Of a stretch of DNA of 63,636 nucleotides, positions 27,174 to 37,186 are shown one piece after another. A model generated the notes under the pieces. That model ran no database searches. It saw only the letters and a list, made by a program, of their open reading frames with translations, and was not told the origin of the DNA. This DNA is from Nodosilinea sp. WJT8-NPBG4. Its GTDB lineage: Bacteria; Cyanobacteriota; Cyanobacteriia; Phormidesmidales; Phormidesmidaceae. The stretch is from positions 1 to 63,636 of the forward strand of contig JAHHHQ010000067.1 of assembly GCA_019359285.1 (NCBI GenBank), written 5' to 3'. The position numbers and the translations under genes are program-made. Position 1 is the stretch's first letter. Every line of letters starts with the position of its first letter.

Positions 27174-28412
27174 ATGGCTCATCTACAAACCCTTAGCATC
27201 AACGGCAAACGACTCAATCAAAGTATCAACGACCTCGCTCAAATTGGGCAGCTCGACAACGGTGGTATTTGTCGGCTGGCCTTTAGCCCAGAAGATATTC
27301 AGGGACGTGAACTGGTGCGACGATGGATGGTAGAAGCGGGGTTGAGTACTTGTATTGATACCGCTGGCAACCTGATTGGCCGCCGCAGTGGTTGCACTAA
27401 CGCTCCAGCGATCGCCACCGGGTCTCACATCGATACAGTGCCTTGTGGCGGCAGATTTGACGGCAACCTGGGTGTGTTAGCAGGAATTGAAGTGGCCCGC
27501 ACCCTTCAGGAAAACAACATCACCCTCGACCACCCCTTTGAGGTGATTGTGTTTGCCGACGAAGAAGACACCATGGTTGGCGGGCGTGCCATGGCCGGCA
27601 CCGCCTCACTCGATGCTACCGACTACCACCGCAAAGATGGTCGGCCCATTGACGAGTGCGTCAACGCAGCCGGGGGCAACTGGGACCAGCTCTCTCTCTC
27701 TAAGCGTACTCGTGATGATATCTGTGCCTTTGTCGAACTCCATGTTGAGCAGGGCGGGGTATTAGAAACAGCTCAAAAACAGATTGGCGTGGTGCAGGGC
27801 ATAGTAGGTATGCAGCGCTACCAAATCCACGTCACTGGGCGACCTAATCACGCTGGCACCACCCCAATGGATCAGCGCCAGGATGCTTTGGTAGCCGCCG
27901 CACAGATCGTGCTAGTGGTAAATCGTCTGGGCAATCGCCCCCCGAAGCAGCAGGTAGCTACGGTGGGGGCGCTGCAAGTGTGGCCCAACGCTGACAACAT
28001 CGTGCCGGGACAGGTACAGTGCAGTATCGACGTGCGCGACCTAAATCAGTACGTCATCAATGACCTGATTGATGATCTGAAAGAAGAATTGCGGCTGATT
28101 GCCCAAAATACCGGCACTCAAATCGAGATTGTGCCCCAGCTCAATGTGGCCCCCAGCCCAGCGGCCGAGCATATTCAAGCTGTTATTGCTGAGGTAAGCA
28201 ACAACCTAGGCCTCAGCCATATGCCGATGCCCAGCCGTGCTGGGCACGATGCCCTTGAGATGGGCCGCTTTACCGACATGGGTATGATTTTTGTGCCCAG
28301 CGCAGGCGGTTTCAGCCACTCCGAGGTGGAGTACACCACCCCCGAAGAGTGCATCAACGGAGCCAACGTGCTGTTAGAAACGGTGCTGCAGTTGGATCGC
28401 CACTATCGCTAA
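27174..28412 (+). CDS. M20-family amidohydrolase (N-carbamoyl amino acid / allantoate type)
   Basis: The 412-residue binuclear zinc hydrolase belongs to the AmaB/HyuC/AllC group. Metal ligands are visible as His85 and Asp96 in GSHIDTVPCGGRFDGN, Glu131 in FADEED (129-132 region), His in ELHVEQGGVLE (about 190) and His in GGFSHSEVEY near 382. PNHAGTTPMDQRQDA is the lid-domain motif. It hydrolyses N-carbamoyl-L-amino acids or ureido compounds such as allantoate, releasing ammonia; sequence does not decide which. No hydantoinase or purine-catabolic gene is near. The paired palindrome upstream implies regulated expression, and a terminator follows. Confidence 0.85.
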   Translation: MAHLQTLSINGKRLNQSINDLAQIGQLDNGGICRLAFSPEDIQGRELVRRWMVEAGLSTCIDTAGNLIGRRSGCTNAPAIATGSHIDTVPCGGRFDGNLGVLAGIEVARTLQENNITLDHPFEVIVFADEEDTMVGGRAMAGTASLDATDYHRKDGRPIDECVNAAGGNWDQLSLSKRTRDDICAFVELHVEQGGVLETAQKQIGVVQGIVGMQRYQIHVTGRPNHAGTTPMDQRQDALVAAAQIVLVVNRLGNRPPKQQVATVGALQVWPNADNIVPGQVQCSIDVRDLNQYVINDLIDDLKEELRLIAQNTGTQIEIVPQLNVAPSPAAEHIQAVIAEVSNNLGLSHMPMPSRAGHDALEMGRFTDMGMIFVPSAGGFSHSEVEYTTPEECINGANVLLETVLQLDRHYR

Positions 28413-28481
28413 GTCCCAAGAGACGTTGGTGAAGCCAATTCTTAAGATAGCGGTCTACACTAATCCGCAAAAATTATTAGT

Positions 28482-28511
28482 GCCTAGAACCGCAAGGGCC
28501 TAGGCTTTTTT
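28482..28511 (+). terminator. Terminator of the amidohydrolase gene
   Basis: GCCTAG (28482-28487) pairs with CTAGGC (28500-28505), followed by six T. It lies 70 nt after the stop and is a likely intrinsic terminator, with a short stem. Confidence 0.7.
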
Positions 28512-28636
28512 GATTGGACTGCGATCGCTCATCTAACCCCGCTCCCATGGCCCAGAGGCACACTCTCTCTCAGGAAACACCAAGGTGTTAACGCTATAGT
28601 TGAGTTAGTCCTTCTACACAAACTGCAATAATTCCT

Positions 28637-29302
<666 letters not shown>

Positions 29303-29896
29303 AGCTATATCAAGCGGCTCATTCTTGAGTTAAATCGCCCCTAATCATGTAGGGCTGGGAAAACATGCCGGTGCCTACATGATTAGGATTTTTTTTGGCG
29401 AACTACGCCCAGGCAAGCGCTATTTTTGATATTAAAGTTTAGGTGCTACCGGTTTGAACGTTTTAAGAACGCCTAATTTTCCCTAAGAGCTTACTGAAGC
29501 TCTGTTATAGATGAGGCCCTTGCGAGCTATTTAATTAGTCATTTAAACTTTTTACTGCCAAATAATAAGTCTTCAGTTCTACCATTTAGAATTAAGGAGA
29601 CAGGCGCAAGGCAAAGTAGTCTTAAACGATACTACACGAAAGAAAAACATTGCTTCTTCAGGCAGTGTTGAATTCTACTAATGCGTTCCAACTGAAGCAC
29701 ACAGTTTTTTTCTTCTTTCGTTGTAAAACTCTATTTCAAAGCGTTAAATCTATCTAACTTCGAAGCAAATTGAAACTTTAGCTTTAATTAGCAGTCTTAA
29801 TGAAGTCTTAGTGAATTTTCTAGTATTGCTCTCGGCATTTCATATATGAACCTGTATCTTTAATTTGAGCTTTAGTTGTTAATTCTCTCGTTAGAC
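29303..29896. other. AT-rich gap downstream of msrA
   Basis: The ~590-nt interval holds the msrA terminator (29340-29396). The remainder is distinctly AT-rich, without a reading frame above background or any repeat that I can see. It should contain the promoter of the glycosyltransferase pair. Confidence 0.4.
29340..29396 (+). terminator. Terminator of msrA
   Basis: CCTAATCATGTAGG (29340-29353) and CCTACATGATTAGG (29374-29387) form a perfect 14-bp stem with a 20-nt loop, followed by A and eight T. It is a very strong intrinsic terminator signal. Confidence 0.88.
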
Positions 29897-30916
29897 ATGC
29901 ATCAGATTGGCGTTGTAACTATCGGCCGCAATGAAGGTGAGCGTCTAGTTCGCTGTCTTAGGTCTCTGCAGGACAACGTGCCGTTGGGCAGTCCCATTGT
30001 TTATGTAGACTCAGGCTCTACTGATGGCAGCGTTGCTAAAGCCCGCGAGATGGGTATTCACGTTGTCGAGCTTGATATGTCTGTGCCGTTTACTATGGCG
30101 CGGGGGCGCAACACGGGCTTTCAGTACTTAGTCGAGAACTTTCCCCAGCTTACCTACGTGCAGTTTATCGATGGCGACTGCGAGATACTACCCAGATGGA
30201 TAGATGCAGCTGTGGGGGCTCTAGAGAGCAACACTACCCTCGCCATTGTCTGTGGGCGACGACGCGAGCGATTTCCGGACGCCTCTCCCTACAATCGGTT
30301 GGCTGACATAGAGTGGAACACACCCGTGGGTGAAACCCGAGCCTGTGGTGGCGACATGCTGGCTCGCGTAGAGGCAATTAAAGCAGTGGACGGCTACAAC
30401 CCCAAGATGATCTGCGGGGAAGAGCCGGAGATGTGTATTCGCCTTAGGCGGAAAGGCTGGAAGATAGAGCGGATTGACGCCGATATGACCCTGCACGATG
30501 CAGCTATGACTCGCTTTGGTCAGTGGTGGAAGCGCTCGATTCGTGGGGGCTGGGCCGTTGCCGAAGGAAAAGCAATGTATGGTCAACCACCTGAGTCATA
30601 CATGGTTAAGGAAGACAAAAGCGGCTGGCTGTGGGGAGCAACAGTTCCGGCTCTGGCCGTTGGCCTAGCCTGGCCCACCCACGGGCTAAGTCTCTTGCTG
30701 CTGCTGGGCTACCCAGTTTTAGGATGGAAGATTTATAAATATCGCCACAGTCAAGGCGACGAGGCTAGAAACGCTTGGTTATATGCGTTTTTCTGTACTG
30801 TCTCAAAACTCCCTCAGGTGCTTGGGCAAGGCCGATACTGGATTAACCGCTGGCGCAACAAGCCAGCTACGCTGATCGAGTATAAGCCTGTTCCCATGAC
30901 AGACTCAGGATCCTAG
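29897..30916 (+). CDS. Family 2 glycosyltransferase with membrane segment
   Basis: With the ATG at 29897 the protein has 339 residues; a TTG at 29876 would add seven. It begins with a GT-A fold: GVVTIGRNEGERLVRCLRSL (about 4-23), VYVDSGSTDGSVAKA (about 34-48) and FIDGDCE (about 91-97), where the Asp pair fits the DXD metal site. A later GGDMLARVEAIKAVDGYNPK and GEEPEMCIRLRRKGW are typical of GT2 acceptor regions. A hydrophobic stretch near 245-285 suggests membrane attachment. It probably adds sugars to a surface glycan with the neighbouring GT4. Substrate unknown. Confidence 0.87.
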   Translation: MHQIGVVTIGRNEGERLVRCLRSLQDNVPLGSPIVYVDSGSTDGSVAKAREMGIHVVELDMSVPFTMARGRNTGFQYLVENFPQLTYVQFIDGDCEILPRWIDAAVGALESNTTLAIVCGRRRERFPDASPYNRLADIEWNTPVGETRACGGDMLARVEAIKAVDGYNPKMICGEEPEMCIRLRRKGWKIERIDADMTLHDAAMTRFGQWWKRSIRGGWAVAEGKAMYGQPPESYMVKEDKSGWLWGATVPALAVGLAWPTHGLSLLLLLGYPVLGWKIYKYRHSQGDEARNAWLYAFFCTVSKLPQVLGQGRYWINRWRNKPATLIEYKPVPMTDSGS

Positions 30917-30970
30917 AAAGAGCCTTAAAGCCGTTATTTTCTTCGGTTTCTTTTATTTTTATCATTAGTA

Positions 30971-32233
30971 ATGGCGAGAAGCCTTATGCGCATTGCCTAC
31001 TTTACCGGTACCTATCCTAGAGCCACAGACACGTTTATTCAGCGTGAGGTTGTGGGGCTTAGAGACCTGGGGTTAGAGGTCTTCACCTTTGCGGTACGCC
31101 GCCCAGGAGATGAGAATATCGTAGGCCCTGAGCAGGCTGCGGAGCGATCGCAAACCAACTACCTGCTGCCCTTTAATTTAGGGCTGATGGTTAAGGCCCA
31201 TCTGACATTGCTGTTGGGTAATCCGGGCCGTTACTTTAATAGCGTTAAGCTGGCTTGGGCCACGAGCCAGCCTGGGCTAAAGGGCTTTCTCTACCAGCTA
31301 ATTTACTTTTTAGAGGCGGGCATTTTAGCTCACCTCATTACCAGTCAAAATATTACCCATCTGCACAACCACATCGCCAGCTCCAGCTGTACGGTAGCGA
31401 TGTTAGCGGCCGAATTGGGTGGGTTTACCTTTAGCTTTACGATGCATGGTCCCCACATCTTTTTTGAGCCCTACCGATGGCGGGTGGATGAAAAGATTAA
31501 GCACGCTAAATTTGTGGCCTGTATTAGTCACTTCTGCCGTAGTCAAGGCATGATTTTCTCGCGGCCTGACCAGTGGAACAAACTACAAATTGTCCACTGC
31601 GGGGTTGACCCCAGTTTGTTTGAGACGGTGATCCATCAGGGGGTGGGCAAGCGTCTGCTCTACGTAGGTAGATTAGCGGCTGAGAAAGGTTTGCCGGTGC
31701 TGCTAGAAGGGTTGACAGAGCTGATCAGCATCGAACCTGACGTAATTTTAACTGTCGTTGGTGACGGCGCCGACCGGGCGCTATTGGAGCAGCAGGTGAG
31801 CGATTTGGGATTACAGAACCACGTGCGCTTCTTGGGCTATCAATCTCAGTCGGCGGTGAGAGAACACCTCAAGAATACGGACATATTTGTGTTGCCCAGC
31901 TTTGCTGAGGGCATTCCCGTCGTGTTGATGGAAGCGATGGCGGCGGGCGTTGCGGTTGTTGCCACCCAGGTTGCTGGAGTGAGTGAACTGGTACATTCAG
32001 GGGTGAACGGCTACGTGGTGCCGCCGGGCGATCGCCAAGCCCTGTCAGATTGCATTAGTTTTCTGATGAAGGATGCCGACACTCGCAACCGTTTGGGCGC
32101 TGCGGCTAGAACTAAGGTCGAGCAAGAGTTTAACGCCCTGACAGAAGTTGAGAAACTCTACCAGCTCTTTACAGGAGAAGCCTATAGGCGGACAGACGCG
32201 GCAATTGATGCTGACACCAGTGCCGTTGTCTAA
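30971..32233 (+). CDS. Family 4 glycosyltransferase
   Basis: A 420-residue GT-B retaining glycosyltransferase. The N-terminal half begins RIAYFTGTYPRATDTFIQRE and has THLHNHIASSSC near 131-142. The C-terminal donor-binding half has LLYVGRLAAEKGLPVLLEGL (about 223-242), TVVGDGADRALLEQQ, FVLPSFAEGIPVVLMEAMAA with the E-x7-E motif (about 313-332) and VPPGDRQALSD. It follows the GT2 gene by 54 nt on the same strand and probably works on the same glycan. It converges, with 3 nt between stops, on the lipoprotein gene. Confidence 0.88.
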   Translation: MARSLMRIAYFTGTYPRATDTFIQREVVGLRDLGLEVFTFAVRRPGDENIVGPEQAAERSQTNYLLPFNLGLMVKAHLTLLLGNPGRYFNSVKLAWATSQPGLKGFLYQLIYFLEAGILAHLITSQNITHLHNHIASSSCTVAMLAAELGGFTFSFTMHGPHIFFEPYRWRVDEKIKHAKFVACISHFCRSQGMIFSRPDQWNKLQIVHCGVDPSLFETVIHQGVGKRLLYVGRLAAEKGLPVLLEGLTELISIEPDVILTVVGDGADRALLEQQVSDLGLQNHVRFLGYQSQSAVREHLKNTDIFVLPSFAEGIPVVLMEAMAAGVAVVATQVAGVSELVHSGVNGYVVPPGDRQALSDCISFLMKDADTRNRLGAAARTKVEQEFNALTEVEKLYQLFTGEAYRRTDAAIDADTSAVV

Positions 32234-32236
32234 GGG

Positions 32237-32704
32237 CTAACCTGGGTTTTCTGGCTTATCTTCGCCCGCTATCAAGAGCGGAGTTGCTTGCCACTGTAGG
32301 GCATCTTCGTTCTGGGCACTAGCCGGCTCTAGCAGCAGCCACTGATCTTTGGTCGCGCCCCGCTGCAGATAGATATCAAAATCTCGGGTTTGGCTGCGCT
32401 GGGCACTGGTTAAGTTGCCCCCTTTGAGATGATAGGTACCAGCTACTTCTACGGTGGGCTGCCCAGCAATCTCAGACCAGTGGTGATCGGTAATTCGGAT
32501 GCGACCCACCTCAGCTCGGTCGGCGGGAGCAGAGGAAAACTGCCGATAAAGAACGGTTTGGGTCTGGGAAAGTTTTTGGGCGATCGCCCCCTCAACCACC
32601 GCCCTAGGCGGTCTAGGGTTAATTAGCCCGCACCCCAACAGCGACAGGCATAGCACGCCCATTAAAACCCATCGGATTGGCCGCATCGATGCCATTGTCC
32701 CCAT
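32237..32704 (-). CDS. Predicted lipoprotein of unknown function
   Basis: The start at 32704 is chosen because AAGGAGG lies 8 nt upstream; it gives 155 residues. A lipoprotein signal is clear: after MRPIRW comes VLMGVLCLSLLGC with the lipobox Cys at residue 25. The mature part is small and beta-rich, with RIRITDHHWSEIAGQPTVEV and GTYHLKGGNLTSAQ, and ends in a polar tail. No domain is recognised. It shares strand and short spacing with the esterase gene upstream, so the two could be co-transcribed. Confidence 0.75.
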   Translation of the reverse strand: MGTMASMRPIRWVLMGVLCLSLLGCGLINPRPPRAVVEGAIAQKLSQTQTVLYRQFSSAPADRAEVGRIRITDHHWSEIAGQPTVEVAGTYHLKGGNLTSAQRSQTRDFDIYLQRGATKDQWLLLEPASAQNEDALQWQATPLLIAGEDKPENPG

Positions 32705-32782
32705 CGAGCATCCCTCCTTTAAAGCCGTCATCTTCAGGCTACTGCCTTACGTCCCCAGAAGAAACGGGTTGGGGATAAAAGA

Positions 32783-34021
32783 CTACGGGTTGGGCCGCAG
32801 CGCCCAGGCCAAAAACCGCTCGGTATAATATAGGGCAATTTGATTGCTGGGGCCGCGAAACACGGCATCAAAGGAATGTTCGGCCCAGGGTAGGGCAATC
32901 CACGCCGTCACATTACCGCTAGCTTGAAGTTTTTCGTACAGCTGCCGACCATAGCTAGGTTTCACCACGTGGTCGCGTTGCCCGTAGATCAACAGCGTTG
33001 GCGGCAACCCCGGCTTGACAGAGAAAATTGGTGAGGCCTGCTGATAAAGCTCGGGCAACTGCTCAGGGCTACCGCCCAAAAAGGTTTCTAATACAGCACG
33101 GGTATCAATAGGGTCGGGCACTGGCGGGTCATAGTAGCCTGTCGACAAATTGACCGGGCCGTAGTAGTTGACCACCGCTTGTATGGGCAATCCCTCAGGT
33201 TCATAGGCGGCCAGCATAGCCAGATGGGCTCCGGCAGACCATCCCACTAGGGCTATCCGGCTGAGGTCAATGCCGTAGTCTGGGGCGCGATCGCCCACCC
33301 ATTCCAGAGCTGTCTGCACATCCTCAAGCTGGGTGGGGAAGCGGTACTCAGGCGCGTGGCGATAGTTGATGGCCACGACCGTATAGCCCTGGGCCGCCAT
33401 ATAGATGCTAAATCGAGCCGTTGCGGCAGGTTCTCCCCGTTGCCAAGCGCCACCGTAGATGGTGATGATGGCAGGGTGCAAATCCGGTTGGGTGAGAGAT
33501 GTGGGCGGCTGGTAGATGTCCAAGGCCAGCGTGGCACCGTCTGGAGTTAAGACAATCTGGCTCTGTGGCTCAATCGCAGGCTCTGGCAACCCCCGAATCA
33601 AATCCTCCAGGATAAAAGGACGCGACCGCAGCAAGGGCCACACCTGAGCCGGAATCTGGCTGCTGTAGTTTGCTCCCAAGGCCTTTTGCATTTGGGCTTC
33701 GGCTCGCCGCACCGTGGCAGGCAGTTGCAGCAGGGGCAGACTGCTCAGCACCAGACCGGCAGTGCTGAATCCTAGGGTTAGGAACCACACAAAACTGCGC
33801 GATCGCCCCCATTTTCCTACCTTCGCCCCTCGTCGCACTAACACCAGCGCCAGCACCATCCCTTGGCCCAGCAGCAAAAATGGGCTGACCTCTGGAGCCC
33901 CCACGCCCAAGGGCAAGAGAAAGAAAGTTGGTGCTGGAACGACAATCCAGAGGCTTAAAAACAGGGCGATCGCGGCTAGCGCTGCGATCGCCCAATCGAC
34001 CAGTTGCCACAGAACTACCAT
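32783..34021 (-). CDS. Membrane-anchored alpha/beta hydrolase (esterase/lipase)
   Basis: A 412-residue protein with about three N-terminal hydrophobic helices (about 5-35, 42-60, 75-100) followed by a hydrolase domain of the carboxylesterase/BD-FAE type. The oxyanion loop is YGGAWQRGEP, the nucleophile Ser is in GWSAGAHLA (about 265-273), the acid is in GQRDHVVKP and the His in WAEHSFD near the C terminus. It probably cleaves an ester of a small or lipid substrate at the membrane. It is transcribed toward the lipoprotein gene; GlsB-like and permease genes follow in the same direction upstream. Confidence 0.82.
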   Translation of the reverse strand: MVVLWQLVDWAIAALAAIALFLSLWIVVPAPTFFLLPLGVGAPEVSPFLLLGQGMVLALVLVRRGAKVGKWGRSRSFVWFLTLGFSTAGLVLSSLPLLQLPATVRRAEAQMQKALGANYSSQIPAQVWPLLRSRPFILEDLIRGLPEPAIEPQSQIVLTPDGATLALDIYQPPTSLTQPDLHPAIITIYGGAWQRGEPAATARFSIYMAAQGYTVVAINYRHAPEYRFPTQLEDVQTALEWVGDRAPDYGIDLSRIALVGWSAGAHLAMLAAYEPEGLPIQAVVNYYGPVNLSTGYYDPPVPDPIDTRAVLETFLGGSPEQLPELYQQASPIFSVKPGLPPTLLIYGQRDHVVKPSYGRQLYEKLQASGNVTAWIALPWAEHSFDAVFRGPSNQIALYYTERFLAWALRPNP

Positions 34022-34056
34022 GCAGAGGCTAACCGTCCACTGTGTTGTCTTTGCCC

Positions 34057-34347
34057 CTAGATTCTAGGCCGCCCCACCAAAAGCCGATTCAGCAGCGCCA
34101 AAATGAGGGTAAAAATGGTGGCTCCGATGATCGACCAAATGATCGGAAAGGACTGCCCACCAATTTGCAGGGCAAAAAGCTCCGGCAAGCCCAGATTGCG
34201 GGCGATTAACACGCCCAAGTACGACCCAACAAAACCCACCACAATCGAGGTTAGGCATCCCCCCGCTGTATAGCCTGCCAGCGATTGGCCAATGCCACCA
34301 CAGATAGCCGCCACAACCAATAAGACCAGCAGCTCAATTAGTCCCAC
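34057..34347 (-). CDS. GlsB/YeaQ/YmgE family small membrane protein
   Basis: A 96-residue hydrophobic protein with three short Gly-rich transmembrane helices: LIELLVLLVVAAICGGIGQS (about 3-22), LTSIVVGFVGSYLGVLIA (about 32-49) and PIIWSIIGATIFTLILALLN (about 68-87). The pattern matches the transglycosylase-associated family (PF04226-like), linked to stress in other bacteria but of unknown mechanism; the old name does not imply transglycosylase activity. It lies 36 nt upstream of the esterase gene on the same strand. Confidence 0.85.
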   Translation of the reverse strand: MGLIELLVLLVVAAICGGIGQSLAGYTAGGCLTSIVVGFVGSYLGVLIARNLGLPELFALQIGGQSFPIIWSIIGATIFTLILALLNRLLVGRPRI

Positions 34348-34472
34348 AAGCCACCTCCAGCCTCAATAATCAGCAGCATAGTTGTGAGCTAGCCAGGCGA
34401 CACCTAGCACAAGACATAGCTTCTAAGAAAATACTGTGGCAGAGACGCTAACGACCTTGCCCCTTAGCCCAA

Positions 34473-35516
34473 TTACTGCTTCAGCGTTCGTGGATCTAGA
34501 GCATCGCGAAGGCCGTCACCGAGCAGGTTAAACGCCAAAGACGTCACCACAATCAGAATGGCTGGAGGCCACACCAGCCAGGGCTGGAGAACGAGAATGG
34601 AAGCGTTGGTAGCCAGGGTGAGCATGTTACCCCAAGAGGCGTCGGGCTGCTGAATACCCAACCCAATGAAGCTCAGTACCGCCTCTGCCAAAATAAAGCC
34701 AGGAATTGCCAGGGTGGCGGCAATAATACCGTAGGTAGCGGTTTGGGGCAGAATGTGGCGGGTGATGATGTAGAGCGATCGCCCCCCCATGACCCGGCTG
34801 GCCTGCACAAACTCCTGCTCTTTGATCGACAGCACCTGGCCGCGAATCACCCGCGCTAGCCCAGCCCAGCCCACCAACGACGTGATTAGCACAATCAGCA
34901 AAAACCGCTGGGTGCTGGAGATGCCCGCAGGCAACACCGCCGCCAGGGCTACCAGCAGATAAATGCTGGGGATGGTCATCAACACTTCCACCAGGCGCAT
35001 CAGCACGGCATCGACCGCGCCGCCAAAGTACCCAGCCATGCCACCCACCAGCATGCCTAGCGGGAAGGAGATGGCGATGCCAATTAGCCCCACGCTGAGG
35101 CTAACTCGGCTGCCGTGGATCAGCCGACTGAACTGGTCACGGGCCTGCTCGTCGGTGCCCAGCAGGTTAATGCGGGCGGGGCCAGCGGTATCGAACAGGG
35201 TCAGCCGCCCTTTATCATTGCGGTGGAAGATGCGGAGGGCAGAGGGCTGGGTGCGATCGACGACAATTTTGCGTTCCCCAGTATTTATATCTACTGGCCC
35301 TTGAGTGGTGGGATAAACGTGGGGAAAGAACCGCCCCGTTGCCGCATCGCGCCAGTACACCTGAGTGGGTGGCAGCAGCGACCCATTGAGCTGAGACTCG
35401 TAGGGACTGTAGGGAGCAAAAAAGTCGGCCCCCAAGGCCACGGCATACAGGGCGATCAGCAAGATCGCCCCGAGCTGGGCCAAACGATTCGTTCTAAGCT
35501 TGCGCCACCAGGTCAT
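34473..35516 (-). CDS. Oligopeptide/dipeptide ABC transporter permease (OppC-like)
   Basis: A 347-residue inner-membrane permease. One helix lies near residues 15-33. A long extracytoplasmic loop follows (about 35-130), then the permease domain from about 135 (RVSLSVGLIGIAISFPLGML). The cytoplasmic EAA-type loop is in QEFVQASRVMGGRSLYIITR followed by HILPQT. OppC/DppC proteins work with OppB, two ATPases and a binding protein; none is adjacent, so the complex must be assembled from unlinked genes, as is common in cyanobacteria. It starts 8 nt from the end of the HD phosphohydrolase gene on the same strand. Confidence 0.87.
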   Translation of the reverse strand: MTWWRKLRTNRLAQLGAILLIALYAVALGADFFAPYSPYESQLNGSLLPPTQVYWRDAATGRFFPHVYPTTQGPVDINTGERKIVVDRTQPSALRIFHRNDKGRLTLFDTAGPARINLLGTDEQARDQFSRLIHGSRVSLSVGLIGIAISFPLGMLVGGMAGYFGGAVDAVLMRLVEVLMTIPSIYLLVALAAVLPAGISSTQRFLLIVLITSLVGWAGLARVIRGQVLSIKEQEFVQASRVMGGRSLYIITRHILPQTATYGIIAATLAIPGFILAEAVLSFIGLGIQQPDASWGNMLTLATNASILVLQPWLVWPPAILIVVTSLAFNLLGDGLRDALDPRTLKQ

Positions 35517-35524
35517 AGACGGTA

Positions 35525-36373
35525 CTAGGTGTGGATTACGGTTTGCTCGTTCTCCACCATAAACACATTTGAATAGAGGTTAGCAATTATTTGCTTACCT
35601 TCTTGGGTGAGCGACAGATAACGCAGCCCATCTTGAATGTAGGGATGCACCACATTCCAGTAAAACTTGGGATAGTTGGCCCGCAGGTCACCGGGATGAT
35701 CGTAGCTCAGGTACTTGTTCTGACCCGTTTCCTCAAACTCGTAGTACAGCGCCCCAATTTTCTTTAAATAGCGGGGGTCGCTGAGCTGGCCGATTAGGTC
35801 GGCCGCCCGCACCAGGCCAGGAAAGTGTTGGGTATCTTGGTGGTCTTCTTCTTTGGGTACCGGAAAGCGGGTCAGCTCAATATTGCGCTTGATAGCGTCG
35901 GCTTCAATCACCGGGTTGCCGCCAAAGCGTTCTTCAATAAAACGCTTGCCCCGATCAACGTGGTAGGGGGTGAGGGAGGCATCGGAGGCACCGGGCTGGA
36001 GCATGACCATTTCGTCGCCTTGACCCGTGGCGTAGAGGTGGTTGCGGTCTTGGTCGCTGCGGCAAACCCCTTTCACGTAACCAATGTCATGGCAGACAAG
36101 GGAAATGATGAAGTGCATCCAGTCTTTGCAGGTGACACCGCCTTCACGAATGTGCTTGCCCCGCAGAATCTCTTGGCCCACTAGGGCGACTAAAACGGTG
36201 TGCTCAACGTTGTGGTAGAGCGCGTCACTGTTGGCGATGTTTTCAAGCGCCATGCTGCCCGCCCAGGCAATAATATCTTCGTAGTCGGGATTTTGGCCGC
36301 CGTAGGTGCGGTGGTAACCCACCCGCAGCTTGTCGACAAAGTCACTGATGAGGATTTCGGTGGCGTTAAACAT
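35525..36373 (-). CDS. HD-domain phosphohydrolase, paralogue 1
   Basis: The ATG at 36373 gives 282 residues; a TTG at 36379 is the alternative. The HD metal site is clear: YHNVEHT with His54 and His58, and CHDIGYVKG with His95-Asp96. The YHNxxHT pattern resembles class I cyclic nucleotide phosphodiesterases, and a second metal-binding acid is likely in GYVKG and the following DQDR. The C-terminal half ends FYWNVVHPYIQDGLRYLSLT. It is closely similar to the gene at 44328-45248; together they flank the signalling and rhodopsin region. The substrate is unproven: a cyclic or ordinary nucleotide phosphate ester. Confidence 0.82.
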   Translation of the reverse strand: MFNATEILISDFVDKLRVGYHRTYGGQNPDYEDIIAWAGSMALENIANSDALYHNVEHTVLVALVGQEILRGKHIREGGVTCKDWMHFIISLVCHDIGYVKGVCRSDQDRNHLYATGQGDEMVMLQPGASDASLTPYHVDRGKRFIEERFGGNPVIEADAIKRNIELTRFPVPKEEDHQDTQHFPGLVRAADLIGQLSDPRYLKKIGALYYEFEETGQNKYLSYDHPGDLRANYPKFYWNVVHPYIQDGLRYLSLTQEGKQIIANLYSNVFMVENEQTVIHT

Positions 36374-37063
36374 TCCCAAGACCTGCCTTTTTAAGAGTCG
36401 AGCCGTTGGCGTGAGAGAGCAGTGACGACGGGGTGAACAAAGCTCACGCAGTATATATCTATGCTATTAGACCAAACCTTCCCCATTCGGGTGTGTGATT
36501 CAAATCAGTAAAAATCATGAGCTTGGCCCCTGCAAACTGGTTGAGGAGGCAATTTCCTTGATAAATCAAGCGATCCCAAGGCTACGAGGCTCCAAGCCAC
36601 AACGGAGAAATCAATATTTCGTAACCTATCTAGCCGCTAGCCAACGGGTGTGACTGCGCAAAGTCTCCATTCTTCTGCCTCTCTGGAGGCCACGGCTGGT
36701 TCATTGGTCGAGCAGGATTAAGCGATCGCCCCTCATTTTAATGACCTCGATTGCGACCATGGCTGAAATGGTGACGATTGCCCTGGGACCAGAAGCCGAG
36801 AGGGAAACCCGCAGCCCCGCGGCGATTGCAGTGCTGGAGGTTTTACCAAGCCCAACCCTAGTGACCCTGGTAGTGCCAGGGCTGTTTAACCTACATTGCT
36901 TGGAGGGATAAGGCGATCGCAAAGTTCTTGAGCCGCTTTAGCGGCGACCTCTCTAGTTCTGGCCAGCCTGCTGGACCAAAAACTTCGACAAAGGAATATA
37001 CCTTGAGCAAATAATCGTATAATAAGATCCTGCTAGCAAGATTGCTTGCTCAGCGACATCCTT
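36374..37063. other. Gap upstream of the HD gene and tRNA-Gly
   Basis: About 690 nt without a convincing gene. Small frames in both directions around 36700-36920 overlap each other and show no family features, so they are not called. The CRP-like site at 36494-36509 is the only structure noted. Confidence 0.4.
36494..36509. promoter_or_regulatory. CRP-like palindromic site upstream of HD gene 1
   Basis: TGTGATTCAAATCAGT matches the CRP/SYCRP1 pattern TGTGA-N6-TCAxx in half-site and spacing. It sits 121-136 nt before the HD gene's ATG. A very similar site lies upstream of the paralogue (45575-45590). Single occurrences of such sites are common by chance, so the assignment is tentative. Confidence 0.3.
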
Positions 37064-37135
37064 GCGGGTGTAGTTCAGTGGTAGAACGTCAGCTTCCCAA
37101 GCTGAATGTCGTCGGTTCGAGTCCGATCACCCGCT
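37064..37135 (+). tRNA. tRNA-Gly (anticodon CCC)
   Basis: A 72-nt cloverleaf. The acceptor arms GCGGGTG (37064-37070) and CACCCGC (37128-37134) pair, with T as discriminator. The anticodon stem TCAGC/GCTGA encloses TTCCCAA, giving anticodon CCC at 37096-37098 for the GGG codon. The T-arm has the usual GGTTCGAGTCC. No CCA is encoded; a T-rich run follows as terminator. Confidence 0.95.
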
Positions 37136-37186
37136 TTTTTGATTTTTTGATAACAAGAACTGGTTTTGAGACAATAGCGATCGCGA

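Noticed and set aside
36701..36922. 73-codon minus-strand frame and a 56-codon plus-strand frame in the same place
   Set aside because: They overlap each other, neither has a recognisable start region or domain, and both include HIP1-rich DNA.
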